DNA of 64,000 nt, taken from assembly GCA_003507655.1 (NCBI GenBank), contig DNUZ01000030.1:1-64000 (forward strand), read 5' to 3'. A program made the position numbers and the translations under genes. Within the stretch, counting starts at the first letter, position 1. Each line of letters starts with the position of its first letter. This stretch comes from Lachnospiraceae bacterium (GTDB lineage Bacteria > Bacillota > Clostridia > Lachnospirales > Lachnospiraceae). Shown here piece after piece: positions 16,501 through 26,524 of the stretch. A model generated the notes under the pieces. The model saw only the letters and a program-made list of their open reading frames with translations, searched no databases and had not been told where the DNA came from.

Positions 16501-16533
16501 AAGGATAGAGAGTAAGATTCTCTATCCTTTTTT
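16501..16533 (+). terminator. Rho-independent terminator after bioY
   Basis: An 11-bp perfect stem (16501-16511 with 16519-16529) closes a 7-base loop and runs into TTTTTT. Confidence 0.9.
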
Positions 16534-16601
16534 CGTCAGGACCGATTTGATAGAACAAAACGGACTGCAGAAAAGAAAATACAGTGACAAGGAGAAGATT
16601 T

Positions 16602-17261
16602 ATGGGAGAAGACAGAAACAGCAGTGACGATGGACAGCGACTTTTAGATAAAAATGACAAACAGCATAAGATACACTTACTCTCTGTGATCGGAGAAGTA
16701 GAAGGGCATGAGACACTTTCCGCCAATACCAAGACAACGAAATATGAGCACGTTCTGCCAAAGTTAGCAGAGATTGAAGATTCGAAAGAAGTGGACGGGC
16801 TGTTGCTCCTGTTAAATACGGTCGGTGGAGATGTGGAATCCGGACTTGCGATCGCAGAAATGGTTGCATCACTGAGCATTCCGACGGTTTCACTGGTATT
16901 AGGAGGAAGCCATTCGATCGGAGTACCGTTAGCGGTATCCGCAGACTATTCTTTTATCGTGCCGAGTGGAACGATGGTCATCCATCCGGTCAGATTGAGC
17001 GGAACGGTCATTGGAGCACCACAGACCTACGACTATTTTAAGCAGATGCAGGATCGCATTATCGGATTCATCTGTGAGCATTGTTTTGCAAAGCCGGATC
17101 AGATGGAACGTCTGATGATGAATACGTTTATGCTGTCAAAGGATTTAGGAACGATCTTAGTAGGAAAAGAAGCCGTGGAGGAAGGCATCATCAATGAAGT
17201 GGGCGGCATGAAAGAGGCACTTGCCAAGCTTCATCAGATGATTGATGCGGGCATAAAATAA
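16602..17261 (+). CDS. tepA: ClpP-fold serine protease, TepA/YmfB type
   Basis: The 219-residue protein has the ClpP/crotonase fold. It shows LLLNTVGGDVESGLAIAEM (like the ClpP INSPGG segment), a Ser in GGSHSIG at the nucleophile position and a His in MVIHPV at the second catalytic position. It ends in the GKEAVEEGIINEVGG motif shared by SppA and TepA. In Bacillus a homologue (ymfB/tepA) lies near spoIIIE, as here close to ftsK, supporting that family rather than housekeeping ClpP. Cytosolic, no signal peptide. AAGGAG fits the ATG at 16602. Roles proposed for TepA concern protein export and germination; substrate unknown. Confidence 0.85.
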   Translation: MGEDRNSSDDGQRLLDKNDKQHKIHLLSVIGEVEGHETLSANTKTTKYEHVLPKLAEIEDSKEVDGLLLLLNTVGGDVESGLAIAEMVASLSIPTVSLVLGGSHSIGVPLAVSADYSFIVPSGTMVIHPVRLSGTVIGAPQTYDYFKQMQDRIIGFICEHCFAKPDQMERLMMNTFMLSKDLGTILVGKEAVEEGIINEVGGMKEALAKLHQMIDAGIK

Positions 17262-17294
17262 GAAATTAAGACTGAAAATCTTAGGAAAGTTTTA

Positions 17295-17323
17295 ATGACA
17301 AGCATGCTCAAATGTGATATTAT
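17295..17323 (+). promoter_or_regulatory. Possible promoter of uppP
   Basis: ATGACA (17295-17300) and TATTAT (17318-17323) are 17 bases apart. The transcript would carry a leader of about 80 bases that includes the hairpin at 17348-17373. Confidence 0.5.
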
Positions 17324-17347
17324 AACCGTGTATGGTTAGAATTTGTC

Positions 17348-17373
17348 AGTGTAAAGCATACTTTACGCTTTTT
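17348..17373 (+). terminator. Hairpin plus T-run in the uppP leader (terminator or attenuator)
   Basis: A 9-bp stem (17348-17356 with 17361-17369, one T-G pair) around a CATA loop is followed by four T. It lies between the putative promoter and the uppP ribosome site. It could end transcription from tepA or attenuate uppP. Confidence 0.55.
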
Positions 17374-17409
17374 GGCATATAAACTAGAAGAGAAAATCAG
17401 GAGGGTACT

Positions 17410-18288
17410 ATGTCATTATTACAAGCAATCATCATGGGAATTATACAGGGAGTCACAGAGTTTCTTCCGGTAAGCAGCAGCGGTCATCTTGCGATTTTTA
17501 AGATTTTATTTCATATGGAGACCGACACAGGACTGTTATTCGATGTTATCCTGCATTTAGGAACGCTGATCGCGATCTTTGCAGTATATTATAAGGATAT
17601 TTTACGGATGATCGTGGAAGGTGTCTGTATTATCAGGGATGTATGTATCAATATTGCCCGCTTTTTCCGTAACAAATTCATGCATGAAGAGAATGAATAT
17701 CTGAAAATCGTAAAAAACGGTTATCGTAAATTTGTAATGTTAGTCATTGTATCTACGATTCCGACCGGAGTGATCGGTTATGCGGCATCTGACCTTGTAA
17801 CAATGGCATCCCAGATCCTTTTAGTTCCGGGCATCTGCCTGATCGTGACAAGTGTTCTGCTCTTTATTGCAGACAGGATACAGACCGGTCATAAGGGGCC
17901 AAAGAACATCAGCTATACCAATGGATTTATCATTGGAATCTGTCAGGGAATTGCAACTCTGCCGGGACTTTCACGTTCCGGAACCACGATCGCGTCCTGC
18001 CTGATTAGCGGATTTGACCGTAAGTTTGCAGTGAAGTATTCTTTTATCATGTCAATCCCGGCAGTGCTTGGTGCGGCAATTTTAGAGTTGAAGGATTTTT
18101 CACCGGCTTCTGTCAGTGGAACCGAGGTTGCGTATTATCTGGTAGGTATGGCAGTTGCGGCAGTAGTCGGCTATATCTGCATTAAGACGATGTTAGTGAT
18201 CGTCAGAAATAAAAAATTTACCATCTTTTCGATCTATTGTCTTCTGATGGGGGCATTTTCGATCGGAGCATATTTTTATATGGCATAA
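17410..18288 (+). CDS. uppP: Undecaprenyl-diphosphatase (BacA/UppP)
   Basis: This integral membrane enzyme dephosphorylates undecaprenyl diphosphate to recycle the lipid carrier of wall synthesis, and it affects bacitracin tolerance. The 292-residue protein has about eight membrane segments and the two family motifs: GVTEFLPVSSSGHL near the N-terminus and LPGLSRSGTTI near residue 190. It is longer than typical (~270) because of a charged loop at about residues 75-105. AGGAGG precedes the start. It is followed 15 bases later by ftsK. Confidence 0.95.
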   Translation: MSLLQAIIMGIIQGVTEFLPVSSSGHLAIFKILFHMETDTGLLFDVILHLGTLIAIFAVYYKDILRMIVEGVCIIRDVCINIARFFRNKFMHEENEYLKIVKNGYRKFVMLVIVSTIPTGVIGYAASDLVTMASQILLVPGICLIVTSVLLFIADRIQTGHKGPKNISYTNGFIIGICQGIATLPGLSRSGTTIASCLISGFDRKFAVKYSFIMSIPAVLGAAILELKDFSPASVSGTEVAYYLVGMAVAAVVGYICIKTMLVIVRNKKFTIFSIYCLLMGAFSIGAYFYMA

Positions 18289-18303
18289 GGGCTGGAGGAA
18301 ATC

Positions 18304-20820
18304 ATGGCATCAGCTTCAAAAAGAAAGAAATCAAAGAAAAAAAATACAATGGAAAGTGCAGCGTTCCAGAGAGATGAGATCATTCTCTGGGTCGTGTTAG
18401 CATTTTCCATTATTCTGTGTCTGAGCAATTTCGGCATAGGCGGAAGCGTTGGAAACAAACTGAGTTCCGTATTTTTCGGGCTGTTTGGTCTGGTATCTTA
18501 TATCTTTCCGATCGGTCTGGTACTGCTGACCGCATTCGGACTATCGAATAAAGGAAATAAGGTCGCGTGGCTCAAGGTGGGGGCATCCATCCTCTTTTTG
18601 ATATTATTGTGCCTGTTTATGGAGCTGACGATCAGTGGAAGTGCCAAAGACACGGCAGCAGCGGCATTTACATATGGAAAAGAGCATAAGAGCGGTGGTG
18701 GATTTTTCGGCGGTCTGTTCACGGGAATCCTTTTGCCGGCATTTGGGTTGATCGGTTCCTATGTCATAGATATTATCGGACTGATCATTACCTTAGTGAT
18801 CATTACGGAACGCTCGGCATTCCGTGGTATGCAAAAAGGCAGTCAGAAGGTGTATCATGCGGCTAAGGAAGAGAACATCAGACGACGGGAACAGAGAGAG
18901 GAGAGGCAGCAGAAACGTCGTGACCGTGTGGTAGAAGGCGTAGCAATGGATACTTCGGTAAAACCAGTCAAAAAACCTGCTTCTTTAGATAAGAAGACTT
19001 CTTTAAAGAAAAATAAGGCAGTAAGACAACCGGATTTATCCGATGCAATGAATGAGATCAATATTGACGATATCTTAGAGACACCACCGGTCAGCGAAGA
19101 ATCCCATGTGGTACTGACACCGGATGGAAGTGCATATGCACAGCCGCAGGAGATCGTACCGGAGCCTGCAGTAAGCAGACAGCAGAGAAATCAGGCAGAA
19201 GCTGTCGTACCACAACCGCCAGTGGACGAGCCTGTGGCAGAACGGACGGAAAAGAGGACGGTCAGACCACGTCAGTCCGAAACAGAGATCGAACAGGGAA
19301 TTTCCGGTATTGCGGAGGAAATCCGGCAAAATGACCATAAAGACAGTCACTATGTATTTCCTCCGGTCAGCCTGTTGCAAAAGGGATCTTCAAAGACAAT
19401 GGGGGATACTAAAGCGCATTTACAGGAGACCGCCAATAAATTACAGCAGACATTGAAGAATTTTGGCGTAAACGTTACAATCACGAATGTAAGTTGTGGA
19501 CCGAGTGTGACGCGTTATGAATTACAGCCGGAAATGGGTGTGAAGGTCAGCAAGATTGTAAATCTGGCAGATGATATCAAATTAAATCTTGCGGCACCGG
19601 ATATCCGTATTGAGGCACCGATTCCGGGAAAAGCGGCAGTGGGTATTGAAGTACCGAACAAAGAGAATGTAACCGTAGCATTTCGTGAGTTGATCGAATC
19701 GGAAGAATTTAAAAAACATCCTTCCGATATCGCATTCGCCGCAGGAAAAGATATTGCAGGCAAGGTGATCGTAGCAGATATTGCAAAGATGCCACATCTT
19801 CTGATCGCGGGAGCGACCGGATCCGGAAAGTCTGTATGTATCAATACGATCATTATGAGTATTCTCTATAAGGCAGATCCTGAGGATGTCAAACTGATCA
19901 TGATCGACCCGAAGGTAGTTGAACTCAGTGTATATAATGGAATCCCACATCTGTTCATTCCGGTTGTGACAGACCCGAAGAAAGCATCAGGAGCACTGCA
20001 CTGGGCAGTATCGGAAATGACCGACCGTTATCAGAAATTTGCTGAATACGGAGTGCGTGATCTAAAAGGATATAATAAAAAAGTCGAGGGCATCAAAGAC
20101 ATTGAAGATGAGAATAAGCCAAAGAAAATGCCACAGATCGTCATTATCGTGGACGAGCTTGCCGATCTGATGATGGTAGCACCGGGAGAAGTTGAGGACG
20201 CTATCTGCCGCCTGGCACAGCTTGCAAGAGCGGCGGGAATCCATCTGATCATTGCAACACAAAGGCCATCCGTAAATGTTATCACCGGTCTGATCAAAGC
20301 CAATATGCCTTCGCGTGTGGCATTTGCCGTTACCTCCGGTGTGGATTCGAGAACCATTTTAGATATGAATGGTGCGGAAAAACTGTTAGGAAAAGGAGAT
20401 ATGCTCTTTTATCCGCAGGGCTACAGTAAACCACTCCGTGTCCAGGGAGCATTTGTATCGGATAAAGAAGTACAGTCAGTTGTTGACTTTTTAACAGAAA
20501 AAAATGGAAATGCATCGTATGATCCGGGAATTGAAGATCAGATCCACGCGGCAGCCGCTTCGACGGGAGCAGCGGCGGGAATGTCAGATGCAAATGAGAA
20601 AGATGCCTATTTTGCCGATGCGGCAAGACTGTTAATGGATAAAGACAAGGGTTCTATCGGAATGCTGCAGCGCTATTTTAAGATCGGGTTTAACCGTGCA
20701 GCAAGGATCATGGATCAGTTAGAAGAGGCTGGTGTGGTAGGTCCGGAAGAGGGGACAAAGCCAAGAAAAGTCTTAATGAGTCCGGAACAATTTGAGCAGT
20801 ATCAGGAGGAGTATCTCTAG
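18304..20820 (+). CDS. ftsK: DNA translocase FtsK/SpoIIIE
   Basis: This hexameric motor pumps chromosomes through the division or sporulation septum. The 838-residue protein has about four N-terminal membrane helices (within residues 22-165), a low-complexity Arg/Glu/Pro linker (about 180-340), the alpha/beta motor with Walker A GATGSGKS and Walker [13 protein letters not shown], and the C-terminal gamma winged helix that reads KOPS/SRS sites (about 770-835, including [20 protein letters not shown]). I cannot tell from one copy whether it serves division, sporulation or both. The neighbouring tepA-like gene matches the spoIIIE region of Bacillus. Confidence 0.95.
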   Translation: MASASKRKKSKKKNTMESAAFQRDEIILWVVLAFSIILCLSNFGIGGSVGNKLSSVFFGLFGLVSYIFPIGLVLLTAFGLSNKGNKVAWLKVGASILFLILLCLFMELTISGSAKDTAAAAFTYGKEHKSGGGFFGGLFTGILLPAFGLIGSYVIDIIGLIITLVIITERSAFRGMQKGSQKVYHAAKEENIRRREQREERQQKRRDRVVEGVAMDTSVKPVKKPASLDKKTSLKKNKAVRQPDLSDAMNEINIDDILETPPVSEESHVVLTPDGSAYAQPQEIVPEPAVSRQQRNQAEAVVPQPPVDEPVAERTEKRTVRPRQSETEIEQGISGIAEEIRQNDHKDSHYVFPPVSLLQKGSSKTMGDTKAHLQETANKLQQTLKNFGVNVTITNVSCGPSVTRYELQPEMGVKVSKIVNLADDIKLNLAAPDIRIEAPIPGKAAVGIEVPNKENVTVAFRELIESEEFKKHPSDIAFAAGKDIAGKVIVADIAKMPHLLIAGATGSGKSVCINTIIMSILYKADPEDVKLIMIDPKVVELSVYNGIPHLFIPVVTDPKKASGALHWAVSEMTDRYQKFAEYGVRDLKGYNKKVEGIKDIEDENKPKKMPQIVIIVDELADLMMVAPGEVEDAICRLAQLARAAGIHLIIATQRPSVNVITGLIKANMPSRVAFAVTSGVDSRTILDMNGAEKLLGKGDMLFYPQGYSKPLRVQGAFVSDKEVQSVVDFLTEKNGNASYDPGIEDQIHAAAASTGAAAGMSDANEKDAYFADAARLLMDKDKGSIGMLQRYFKIGFNRAARIMDQLEEAGVVGPEEGTKPRKVLMSPEQFEQYQEEYL

Positions 20821-20873
20821 GATAAGGGAAACACGTTTACAAAAACATTTTACATATATGATGGAGGAATAAG

Positions 20874-22544
20874 ATGAAAAGTGATATTCAGATTGCACAG
20901 GAAGCTGTTATGGAGCCAATTACGGAGGTGGCAAAAAGACTTGATATCAGGGAGGATGAATTAGAATTATACGGAAAATACAAAGCAAAATTTTCCGATG
21001 AGTTATTAGAGCGGTTAAAAGACGAACCGGATGGAAAGCTGGTACTTGTTACCGCGATCAATCCGACTCCGGCAGGCGAGGGAAAGACGACAACCAGTGT
21101 CGGCTTAGGACAGGCATTTGGAAAACTTGGAAAAAAAGCAGTCATTGCGTTAAGAGAACCATCTTTAGGACCGTGCTTTGGTATCAAAGGCGGTGCGGCA
21201 GGCGGCGGATATGCCCAGGTAGTACCAATGGAAGATCTGAATTTACATTTTACCGGAGATTTCCATGCGATCACTTCCGCAAATAATCTGTTAGCAGCAC
21301 TTTTAGATAATCATATCCAACAGGGAAATGAACTTGGTATTGATCCAAGACAGATCATCTGGAAAAGATGTCTGGATATGAATGACAGAGTCCTTCGAAA
21401 TGTGGTAGTGGGACTCGGAAGCAAGATGGATGGAATGGTAAGAGAGGATCATTTTGTCATTACCGTTGCTTCTGAAATTATGGCAGTTCTTTGTTTAGCA
21501 GATGATATAGAGGACTTAAAACGCCGTCTTGGAAATATCATCGTAGCTTACAATTTTGAAGGAAAACCGGTTACTGCAGATGATCTGCATGCAACAGGTT
21601 CTATGGCGGCACTGTTAAAAGACGCATTAAAACCAAACCTGATCCAGACCTTAGAGCATACACCGGCGATCGTACATGGTGGACCGTTTGCAAATATTGC
21701 ACATGGCTGTAACAGTGTGCGTGCAACAAAGGCTGCTTTAAAATTAGCAGATATTGTTGTGACAGAGGCTGGATTTGGTGCAGATTTAGGTGCAGAGAAA
21801 TTTTTAGATATCAAGTGTCGAAAAGCAGGTTTAAAACCGGACGCAGTCGTTCTTGTGGCAACCGTCCGTGCTTTAAAATACAACGGAGGCGTACCAAAAG
21901 AAAATCTCTCTGATGAAAATTTAGAGGCATTGAAAAAAGGTATCGTAAACCTTGAAAAACATATCGAGAACTTACAGAAATATCATGTTCCGGTAGTCGT
22001 AACACTGAATTCCTTTGTTTCAGATACAGAGGCAGAAGTTGCATATATCGAGAACTTCTGTAAGGAGCGTGGCTGTGAATTTGCACTTTCTGAGGTTTGG
22101 GAAAAAGGCGGCGAAGGTGGAATCGCTCTTGCAAACAAAGTGTTAGAGACCTTAGAGAAAAAAGAAAGCCACTTTGCACCGATCTATGAGGACAGCCTTT
22201 CCTTAGAAGAAAAAATTGAAACGATCGCAAAAGAAATTTACGGAGCAGATGGCGTCACCTATTCACCGGCAGCAAAGAAAGAGTTAAAACGCATTACGGA
22301 TATGGGCATGGGACATTTTCCGGTCTGTATGGCAAAGACACAGTATTCCCTTTCTGATGACCCGAAAAAATTAGGTCGTCCGAGTGGATTTACCGTGAAT
22401 GTGCGTGAGGTTTATGTATCCGCAGGTGCGGAATTTGTTGTTGCAGTCAATGGTTCGATCATGACCATGCCGGGACTTCCGAAAAAACCGGCAGCTTTTG
22501 GCATTGATGTAGATGCAAATGGAACGATTACAGGATTATTCTAA
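20874..22544 (+). CDS. fhs: Formate--tetrahydrofolate ligase
   Basis: This enzyme makes 10-formyltetrahydrofolate from formate, THF and ATP. The 556-residue protein has the P-loop [19 protein letters not shown], the [23 protein letters not shown] segment, and the [10 protein letters not shown] motif. It pairs with folD 9 bases downstream to feed one-carbon units into purine and methionine synthesis or, in acetogenic relatives, the methyl branch of the Wood-Ljungdahl pathway. No carbonyl branch genes are visible here. GGAGG lies 7 bases before the ATG. Confidence 0.96.
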   Translation: MKSDIQIAQEAVMEPITEVAKRLDIREDELELYGKYKAKFSDELLERLKDEPDGKLVLVTAINPTPAGEGKTTTSVGLGQAFGKLGKKAVIALREPSLGPCFGIKGGAAGGGYAQVVPMEDLNLHFTGDFHAITSANNLLAALLDNHIQQGNELGIDPRQIIWKRCLDMNDRVLRNVVVGLGSKMDGMVREDHFVITVASEIMAVLCLADDIEDLKRRLGNIIVAYNFEGKPVTADDLHATGSMAALLKDALKPNLIQTLEHTPAIVHGGPFANIAHGCNSVRATKAALKLADIVVTEAGFGADLGAEKFLDIKCRKAGLKPDAVVLVATVRALKYNGGVPKENLSDENLEALKKGIVNLEKHIENLQKYHVPVVVTLNSFVSDTEAEVAYIENFCKERGCEFALSEVWEKGGEGGIALANKVLETLEKKESHFAPIYEDSLSLEEKIETIAKEIYGADGVTYSPAAKKELKRITDMGMGHFPVCMAKTQYSLSDDPKKLGRPSGFTVNVREVYVSAGAEFVVAVNGSIMTMPGLPKKPAAFGIDVDANGTITGLF

Positions 22545-22553
22545 GGAGGAGTC

Positions 22554-23399
22554 ATGGCAAAACGAATTGATGGAAAAGTAATCTCAAAACAGATCAAAGA
22601 TGAATTAAAAGAAGAAGTTGCACAATTAAAGGCAAAAGGGATCGAGGGAAGCCTTGCCGTGATCCAGGTAGGAAATGATCCGGCGTCCTCTGTGTATGTC
22701 AATAATAAGAAAAAAGCCTGCGAGTATATTGGAATCGGCTCTATTTCTTACGAATTACCGGAAGAGACAACGGAAGCAGAGCTTTTAGATATCATTGAAG
22801 ACCTGAACAAAAGAGAGGATGTCTGTGGGATTTTAGTACAGCTTCCGGTACCAAAACACATCGATGAGGATAAGATCATTCAGGCAATTTCACCAAAGAA
22901 AGATGTGGATGGTTTTCATCCGCAGAGTGTAGGTGCAATGACTATCGGAGAACCGGGCTTTTTATCCTGTACACCGGCAGGAATTATCCAGTTGCTAAAA
23001 CGTTCGAATATTGAAATAGAAGGAAAACATTGTGTAGTGATCGGCAGAAGCAACATCGTAGGAAAGCCGATGGCGTTACTGATGCTTCGCGAAAATGCAA
23101 CCGTTACCATTGCACATTCTAAGACAAAAAATTTAAAAGAGTTATGTAAACAGGCAGATATTCTGATCGTAGCGATCGGAAAACCAAAATTCATTGATGA
23201 ATCCTATGTAAAAGAAGGGGCAGTTGTCATTGATGTCGGAATTCACCGCAATGAAGAAAACAAACTCTGCGGAGATGTGGATTTTGAAAAAGTAGAACGT
23301 CATACATCAGCGATCACACCGGTGCCGGGTGGTGTCGGACCAATGACGATCGCAATGCTCATGAACAATTGTGTGGAATCAATGAGAGGACAAAAATAA
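22554..23399 (+). CDS. folD: Bifunctional methylene-THF dehydrogenase / methenyl-THF cyclohydrolase
   Basis: FolD interconverts methylene-, methenyl- and 10-formyl-THF. The 281-residue protein has YVNNKKKACEYIGI with the catalytic Lys, the ILVQLPVPKHID motif, the Rossmann motif GRSNIVGKPMALLML and the C-terminal TPVPGGVGPMTIAML signature. It starts 9 bases after fhs with AAGGAGG and is clearly in the same operon. Confidence 0.96.
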   Translation: MAKRIDGKVISKQIKDELKEEVAQLKAKGIEGSLAVIQVGNDPASSVYVNNKKKACEYIGIGSISYELPEETTEAELLDIIEDLNKREDVCGILVQLPVPKHIDEDKIIQAISPKKDVDGFHPQSVGAMTIGEPGFLSCTPAGIIQLLKRSNIEIEGKHCVVIGRSNIVGKPMALLMLRENATVTIAHSKTKNLKELCKQADILIVAIGKPKFIDESYVKEGAVVIDVGIHRNEENKLCGDVDFEKVERHTSAITPVPGGVGPMTIAMLMNNCVESMRGQK

Positions 23400-23402
23400 T
23401 CT

Positions 23403-24530
23403 ATGAAATGTGCAAATTGTGGTGCAGAGATCAGGGTTGGATGTGTCTATTGTCCGGTCTGTGGAAAAGAGGCACAGATTGTATCCGATTATAATATTTT
23501 AGAGGATGATTATCTCGATTCCCTGCTTCAGGAAGGAGAGAAGCCTTCGGTTCATTCAAAAAGCAAGCAGAAGGAAAAAGCAGCAAAGCCCAAACAGGAA
23601 AAGCCGACAGGAAAAAAATCGAAAAAAAGCCTGTATATCGTCATTTTCATTCTTTTGTTTGTGGCAGCGTTCGCACTGATCGGCGGGATTTTGTTTGCAA
23701 AAAGCCTTTCTTATGAAGGAAGGATGGAAAAGGCGGAGGATGCCTATGAGAAAAAGGCATACGAAAAAGCAATTTCCTATGCGAAGCAGGCATTAGAGAA
23801 GAAAAAAGAGGATGCTTTGGCATATGCAGTCATTGGAAAATCCTATTATCAGAAAAAAGAAGACGAGGCAGCAAAGGCATATTTAGAAAAAGCAGTTGAG
23901 AAGCAGCAAAAAGACAAAGAGGTCTATCGTTTCTTGATCGATCTGTATGACAAAGATTCTGACTATGAAGCCATCAGTGATCTGTACGATGAAATTAAGG
24001 ATTCATCCATTCAAAAATTGTTTCAGGATTATATTGTAGAGGCACCGGTGGTAGAACCGGAAGCAGGCAGTTATGGAGAGTATCCGACGATTACGATAAA
24101 CAGTGAGGATGGAGCGGATATTCTTTATACGTTAGATGGAAGCAGCCCGAAGGAAGACGGAATGTTTTATCAGGAGCCGTTCCCGATTGAAAAAGAGGGA
24201 AAATACACACTGCGGGCAGTCTGTGTTGATGCGAGAGGAATCTACAGCAAAGAAGTCAAAGTGAAGTATGAGATTGATTTAGACGTACCGGATCTGCCGA
24301 CGGCGTCTCCTGCAAGTGGAGCGTATACACAGCCGATAAAGATCACAATAGATGTTCCGGTCGGCTGCAGGGCATATTATGCATGGAATGCCAATCTGGG
24401 AGAACAATCCACACAATATACAGAACCGTTTGATATGATCGAGGGCAACAATGTCCTTTCGATTATCCTGATAAATGAAAGCGGACAGACGAGTGGAGTA
24501 CAAAAATACAACTATGTCTATATGCCTTAA
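23403..24530 (+). CDS. Zinc-ribbon, single-pass membrane protein with TPR-like and chitobiase C-terminal-type repeats
   Basis: The 375-residue protein starts with a zinc ribbon (C3, C6, C17, C20), then a Lys-rich stretch, one membrane helix (about 74-98), tetratricopeptide-like helices (about 105-205, including AYEKKAYEKAISYAKQALE), and two beta repeats (about 215-375) with the ADILYTLDGSSPKEDG and YAWNANLGEQSTQYTEPF patterns of CHB_HEX_C-type domains. So the ribbon would be cytosolic and the TPR and beta repeats extracellular. The start lies 3 bases after the folD stop. No enzyme motif is present; a role as envelope scaffold or glycan-contacting protein is inference. Confidence 0.8.
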   Translation: MKCANCGAEIRVGCVYCPVCGKEAQIVSDYNILEDDYLDSLLQEGEKPSVHSKSKQKEKAAKPKQEKPTGKKSKKSLYIVIFILLFVAAFALIGGILFAKSLSYEGRMEKAEDAYEKKAYEKAISYAKQALEKKKEDALAYAVIGKSYYQKKEDEAAKAYLEKAVEKQQKDKEVYRFLIDLYDKDSDYEAISDLYDEIKDSSIQKLFQDYIVEAPVVEPEAGSYGEYPTITINSEDGADILYTLDGSSPKEDGMFYQEPFPIEKEGKYTLRAVCVDARGIYSKEVKVKYEIDLDVPDLPTASPASGAYTQPIKITIDVPVGCRAYYAWNANLGEQSTQYTEPFDMIEGNNVLSIILINESGQTSGVQKYNYVYMP

Positions 24531-24538
24531 GATTAAAA

Positions 24539-24583
24539 AAAGCCATGACCAACGATTAGAGATAATCTGAAAGTCATGGCTTT
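24539..24583. terminator. Bidirectional terminator between converging genes
   Basis: AAAGCCATGAC (24539-24549) pairs with GTCATGGCTTT (24573-24583); an inner hairpin (GATTA...TAATC) sits in the loop. A-rich and T-rich flanks allow it to serve both the plus-strand gene at its left and xpt at its right. Confidence 0.82.
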
Positions 24584-24596
24584 CTTATGTATGTAA

Positions 24597-25172
24597 TTAG
24601 TCTTTTACAAATTCGATCACACCTTCACCGAGCTTTGCAATTCTTGCTAAGGAATAGACATCAATGCCCTGTTCCGTTAACTTTTCATATCCCGGCTGGA
24701 AAGATTTTTCAATTAAAATACCAACGCCTGCAATGGTTGCATGTGCCTTACGGATCAGACGGATCGCACCGGTAGCCGCTTCGCCGTTTGCTAAAAAGTC
24801 ATCGATGATCAATACATGGTCATTTTCTGAAATAAAATTCTTAGAAAGAGTCAGTTCGTAACTGGTTCCTTTTGTATAGGAAGTTACGACAGTCTGGTAA
24901 AGATCCTGATTTAAAATTTTAGAAGGCTGTTTTTTTAAGATCAGCATTGGTACATTCAGGGCAAGAGCAGTCATCAATGCCGGAGCAATGCCGGAACTTT
25001 CGATGGTTGCGACCTTTGTGATACCCTGTCCCTTAAAATGCTCGGCAAATTCATCACCGATATTTTTCATAAGTTCCGGGTCAACCTGATGGTTTACAAA
25101 GCTGTCTACTTTCAAAATATCCTCATTCACGGCAATGCCGCGCTCTAAGATCATATCTTCTAATATTTTCAT
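24597..25172 (-). CDS. xpt: Xanthine phosphoribosyltransferase
   Basis: Xpt salvages xanthine to XMP using PRPP. The 191-residue protein has the PRPP-binding motif [13 protein letters not shown] and the PurR-like/Xpt N-terminal [11 protein letters not shown] region. It is encoded on the minus strand, opposite its neighbours. Unlike Bacillus xpt, there is no room for a guanine riboswitch: only about 110 bases separate it from the divergent rlmH start, and I see no purine aptamer there. AGGTGTGA serves as its ribosome site. Confidence 0.94.
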   Translation of the reverse strand: MKILEDMILERGIAVNEDILKVDSFVNHQVDPELMKNIGDEFAEHFKGQGITKVATIESSGIAPALMTALALNVPMLILKKQPSKILNQDLYQTVVTSYTKGTSYELTLSKNFISENDHVLIIDDFLANGEAATGAIRLIRKAHATIAGVGILIEKSFQPGYEKLTEQGIDVYSLARIAKLGEGVIEFVKD

Positions 25173-25250
25173 ACGTCACACCTCGTCTATTTTTCTATAG
25201 TATATCACTTTTTATGACAGGAAAAAACCTTTTCCTGAAAAAAAGAGAGG

Positions 25251-25279
25251 TTAACACAAAAAGAATCCTATGGTATACT
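25251..25279 (+). promoter_or_regulatory. Promoter of rlmH, placed for a leaderless transcript
   Basis: TTAACA (25251-25256) and TATACT (25274-25279) are 17 bases apart. The expected start of transcription, about 7 bases past the -10, coincides with the A of the rlmH ATG at 25286. Confidence 0.7.
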
Positions 25280-25285
25280 CAAAAC

Positions 25286-25765
25286 ATGAAGATTACAATT
25301 GTATGCGTTGGAAAAATAAAAGAAAAATTTTACCGTGATGCGGTAGAGGAATACAAAAAAAGACTGGGTCGTTACTGTAAAATGCAGATTGTGGAAGTGG
25401 CAGATGAAAAGACACCGGACAAGGCATCAGAAGCCTTAGAAAACCAGATCAAAGAAAAAGAAGGAAACCGGATTCTTTCCCATATTTCGGATAGTGACTA
25501 TGTGATAGCCTTAGCGATCAACGGTAAGGAGCGGGATTCCGTAGAACTTGCAGAGCATATCCGCTCATTGGGGCTGCATGGAAAGAGCAGTCTTACCTTT
25601 GTCATCGGAGGTTCGCTTGGTCTGTCAGAAGAAGTCTTAAAGCGAGCAGATGAAAAACTGAGTTTTTCTAAAATGACCTTTCCGCATCAGCTGATGCGGG
25701 TGATCTTAGCGGAGCAGATATACCGGAGTTATCGGATCATTCATGGGGAACCGTATCATAAATAG
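25286..25765 (+). CDS. rlmH: 23S rRNA (pseudouridine-1915-N3)-methyltransferase RlmH
   Basis: RlmH methylates pseudouridine 1915 in helix 69 of 23S rRNA. The product from this ATG is 159 residues, the standard family length, beginning MKITIVCVGKIKEKFY. It carries the SPOUT knot motifs FVIGGSLGLSEEV and SFSKMTFPHQLMRVILAEQIYRS and the conserved C-terminal IIHGEPYHK. There is no Shine-Dalgarno sequence before the ATG; the nearest purine run (25243-25250) is about 35 bases away and upstream of the predicted transcription start. The gene therefore looks leaderless, unless a longer transcript exists. Confidence 0.94.
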   Translation: MKITIVCVGKIKEKFYRDAVEEYKKRLGRYCKMQIVEVADEKTPDKASEALENQIKEKEGNRILSHISDSDYVIALAINGKERDSVELAEHIRSLGLHGKSSLTFVIGGSLGLSEEVLKRADEKLSFSKMTFPHQLMRVILAEQIYRSYRIIHGEPYHK

Positions 25766-25800
25766 AGATATATGTTAAGAAACATGAGGAGAAGATCACA

Positions 25801-26484
25801 ATGACCACAGAAGATATCCGGGCAGAACTACAACAGAATATCGATGAAAAATACAGAACCTTTCATGCATCGTTAGTTCCCGGAATCGGCACTTTTTTAG
25901 GTGTGCGAGTTCCGAAAATGCGAGAAATTGCAAAAAAAGCCGCAAAAGAAGATTATCAGACATTTTTTGCAGAAGCAGATGTGAGTATTTATGAAGAGCT
26001 GATGGTACGCGGGATGATCATCGGTTATGCAAAACTCACAATCGAAGAGCAAAAGCAGGAATTAGAGCGGTTTGTGCCATATATTGATAACTGGGCAATC
26101 TGCGACTGCTGTTGTGCAACGTATAAATTCATGAAGAAGAATCAGGACGAATGGCTTGCGTTTTTAAAAAAGTATTTATCGAGTGAGAAAGAATATGAAC
26201 TGCGGTTTGCAATCGTCTGTCTGCTGGATTTTTTTATCAATGATACCTATATTGATGAGGTGTTAGAACTGCTGGCGGCTATTCAACATGATGCTTATTA
26301 TGTAAAAATGGCGGATGCCTGGGCGTTGTCCATTTGTTATATTAAGTTTCCGCAAAAAACAGAACCGATATTAGAGCGTGGGACCCTAGATGGTGAAATC
26401 CGCAAAAAGGCGGTGCAGAAGATTCGTGAATCCCTGCGGGTATCAAAAGAAGAAAAAGAGCGGTTGAAGAAAAAATTTTACTGA
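25801..26484 (+). CDS. AlkD-like DNA alkylation repair protein (HEAT-like repeats)
   Basis: The 227-residue all-helical protein matches the AlkC/AlkD superfamily: VPGIGTFLGVRVPKMREIAK at the start, repeated helical pairs, the DNWAICDCCC segment and RKKAVQKIRESLRVS at the end. AlkD enzymes excise 3- and 7-methylpurines without base flipping, using Trp and Asp residues that contact the lesion. The DNW motif contains such an Asp and Trp. Whether this short member is an active glycosylase is not certain. It starts 35 bases after rlmH behind AGGAGAAG. Confidence 0.88.
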   Translation: MTTEDIRAELQQNIDEKYRTFHASLVPGIGTFLGVRVPKMREIAKKAAKEDYQTFFAEADVSIYEELMVRGMIIGYAKLTIEEQKQELERFVPYIDNWAICDCCCATYKFMKKNQDEWLAFLKKYLSSEKEYELRFAIVCLLDFFINDTYIDEVLELLAAIQHDAYYVKMADAWALSICYIKFPQKTEPILERGTLDGEIRKKAVQKIRESLRVSKEEKERLKKKFY

Positions 26485-26524
26485 TGTATGATAATATCAA
26501 ATATACATGGAGAGGAGAGCAACG

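Noticed and set aside
25173..25285. Purine riboswitch upstream of xpt
   Set aside because: The intergenic space is only about 110 bases and shared with the rlmH promoter, and I found no purine-aptamer core sequences.
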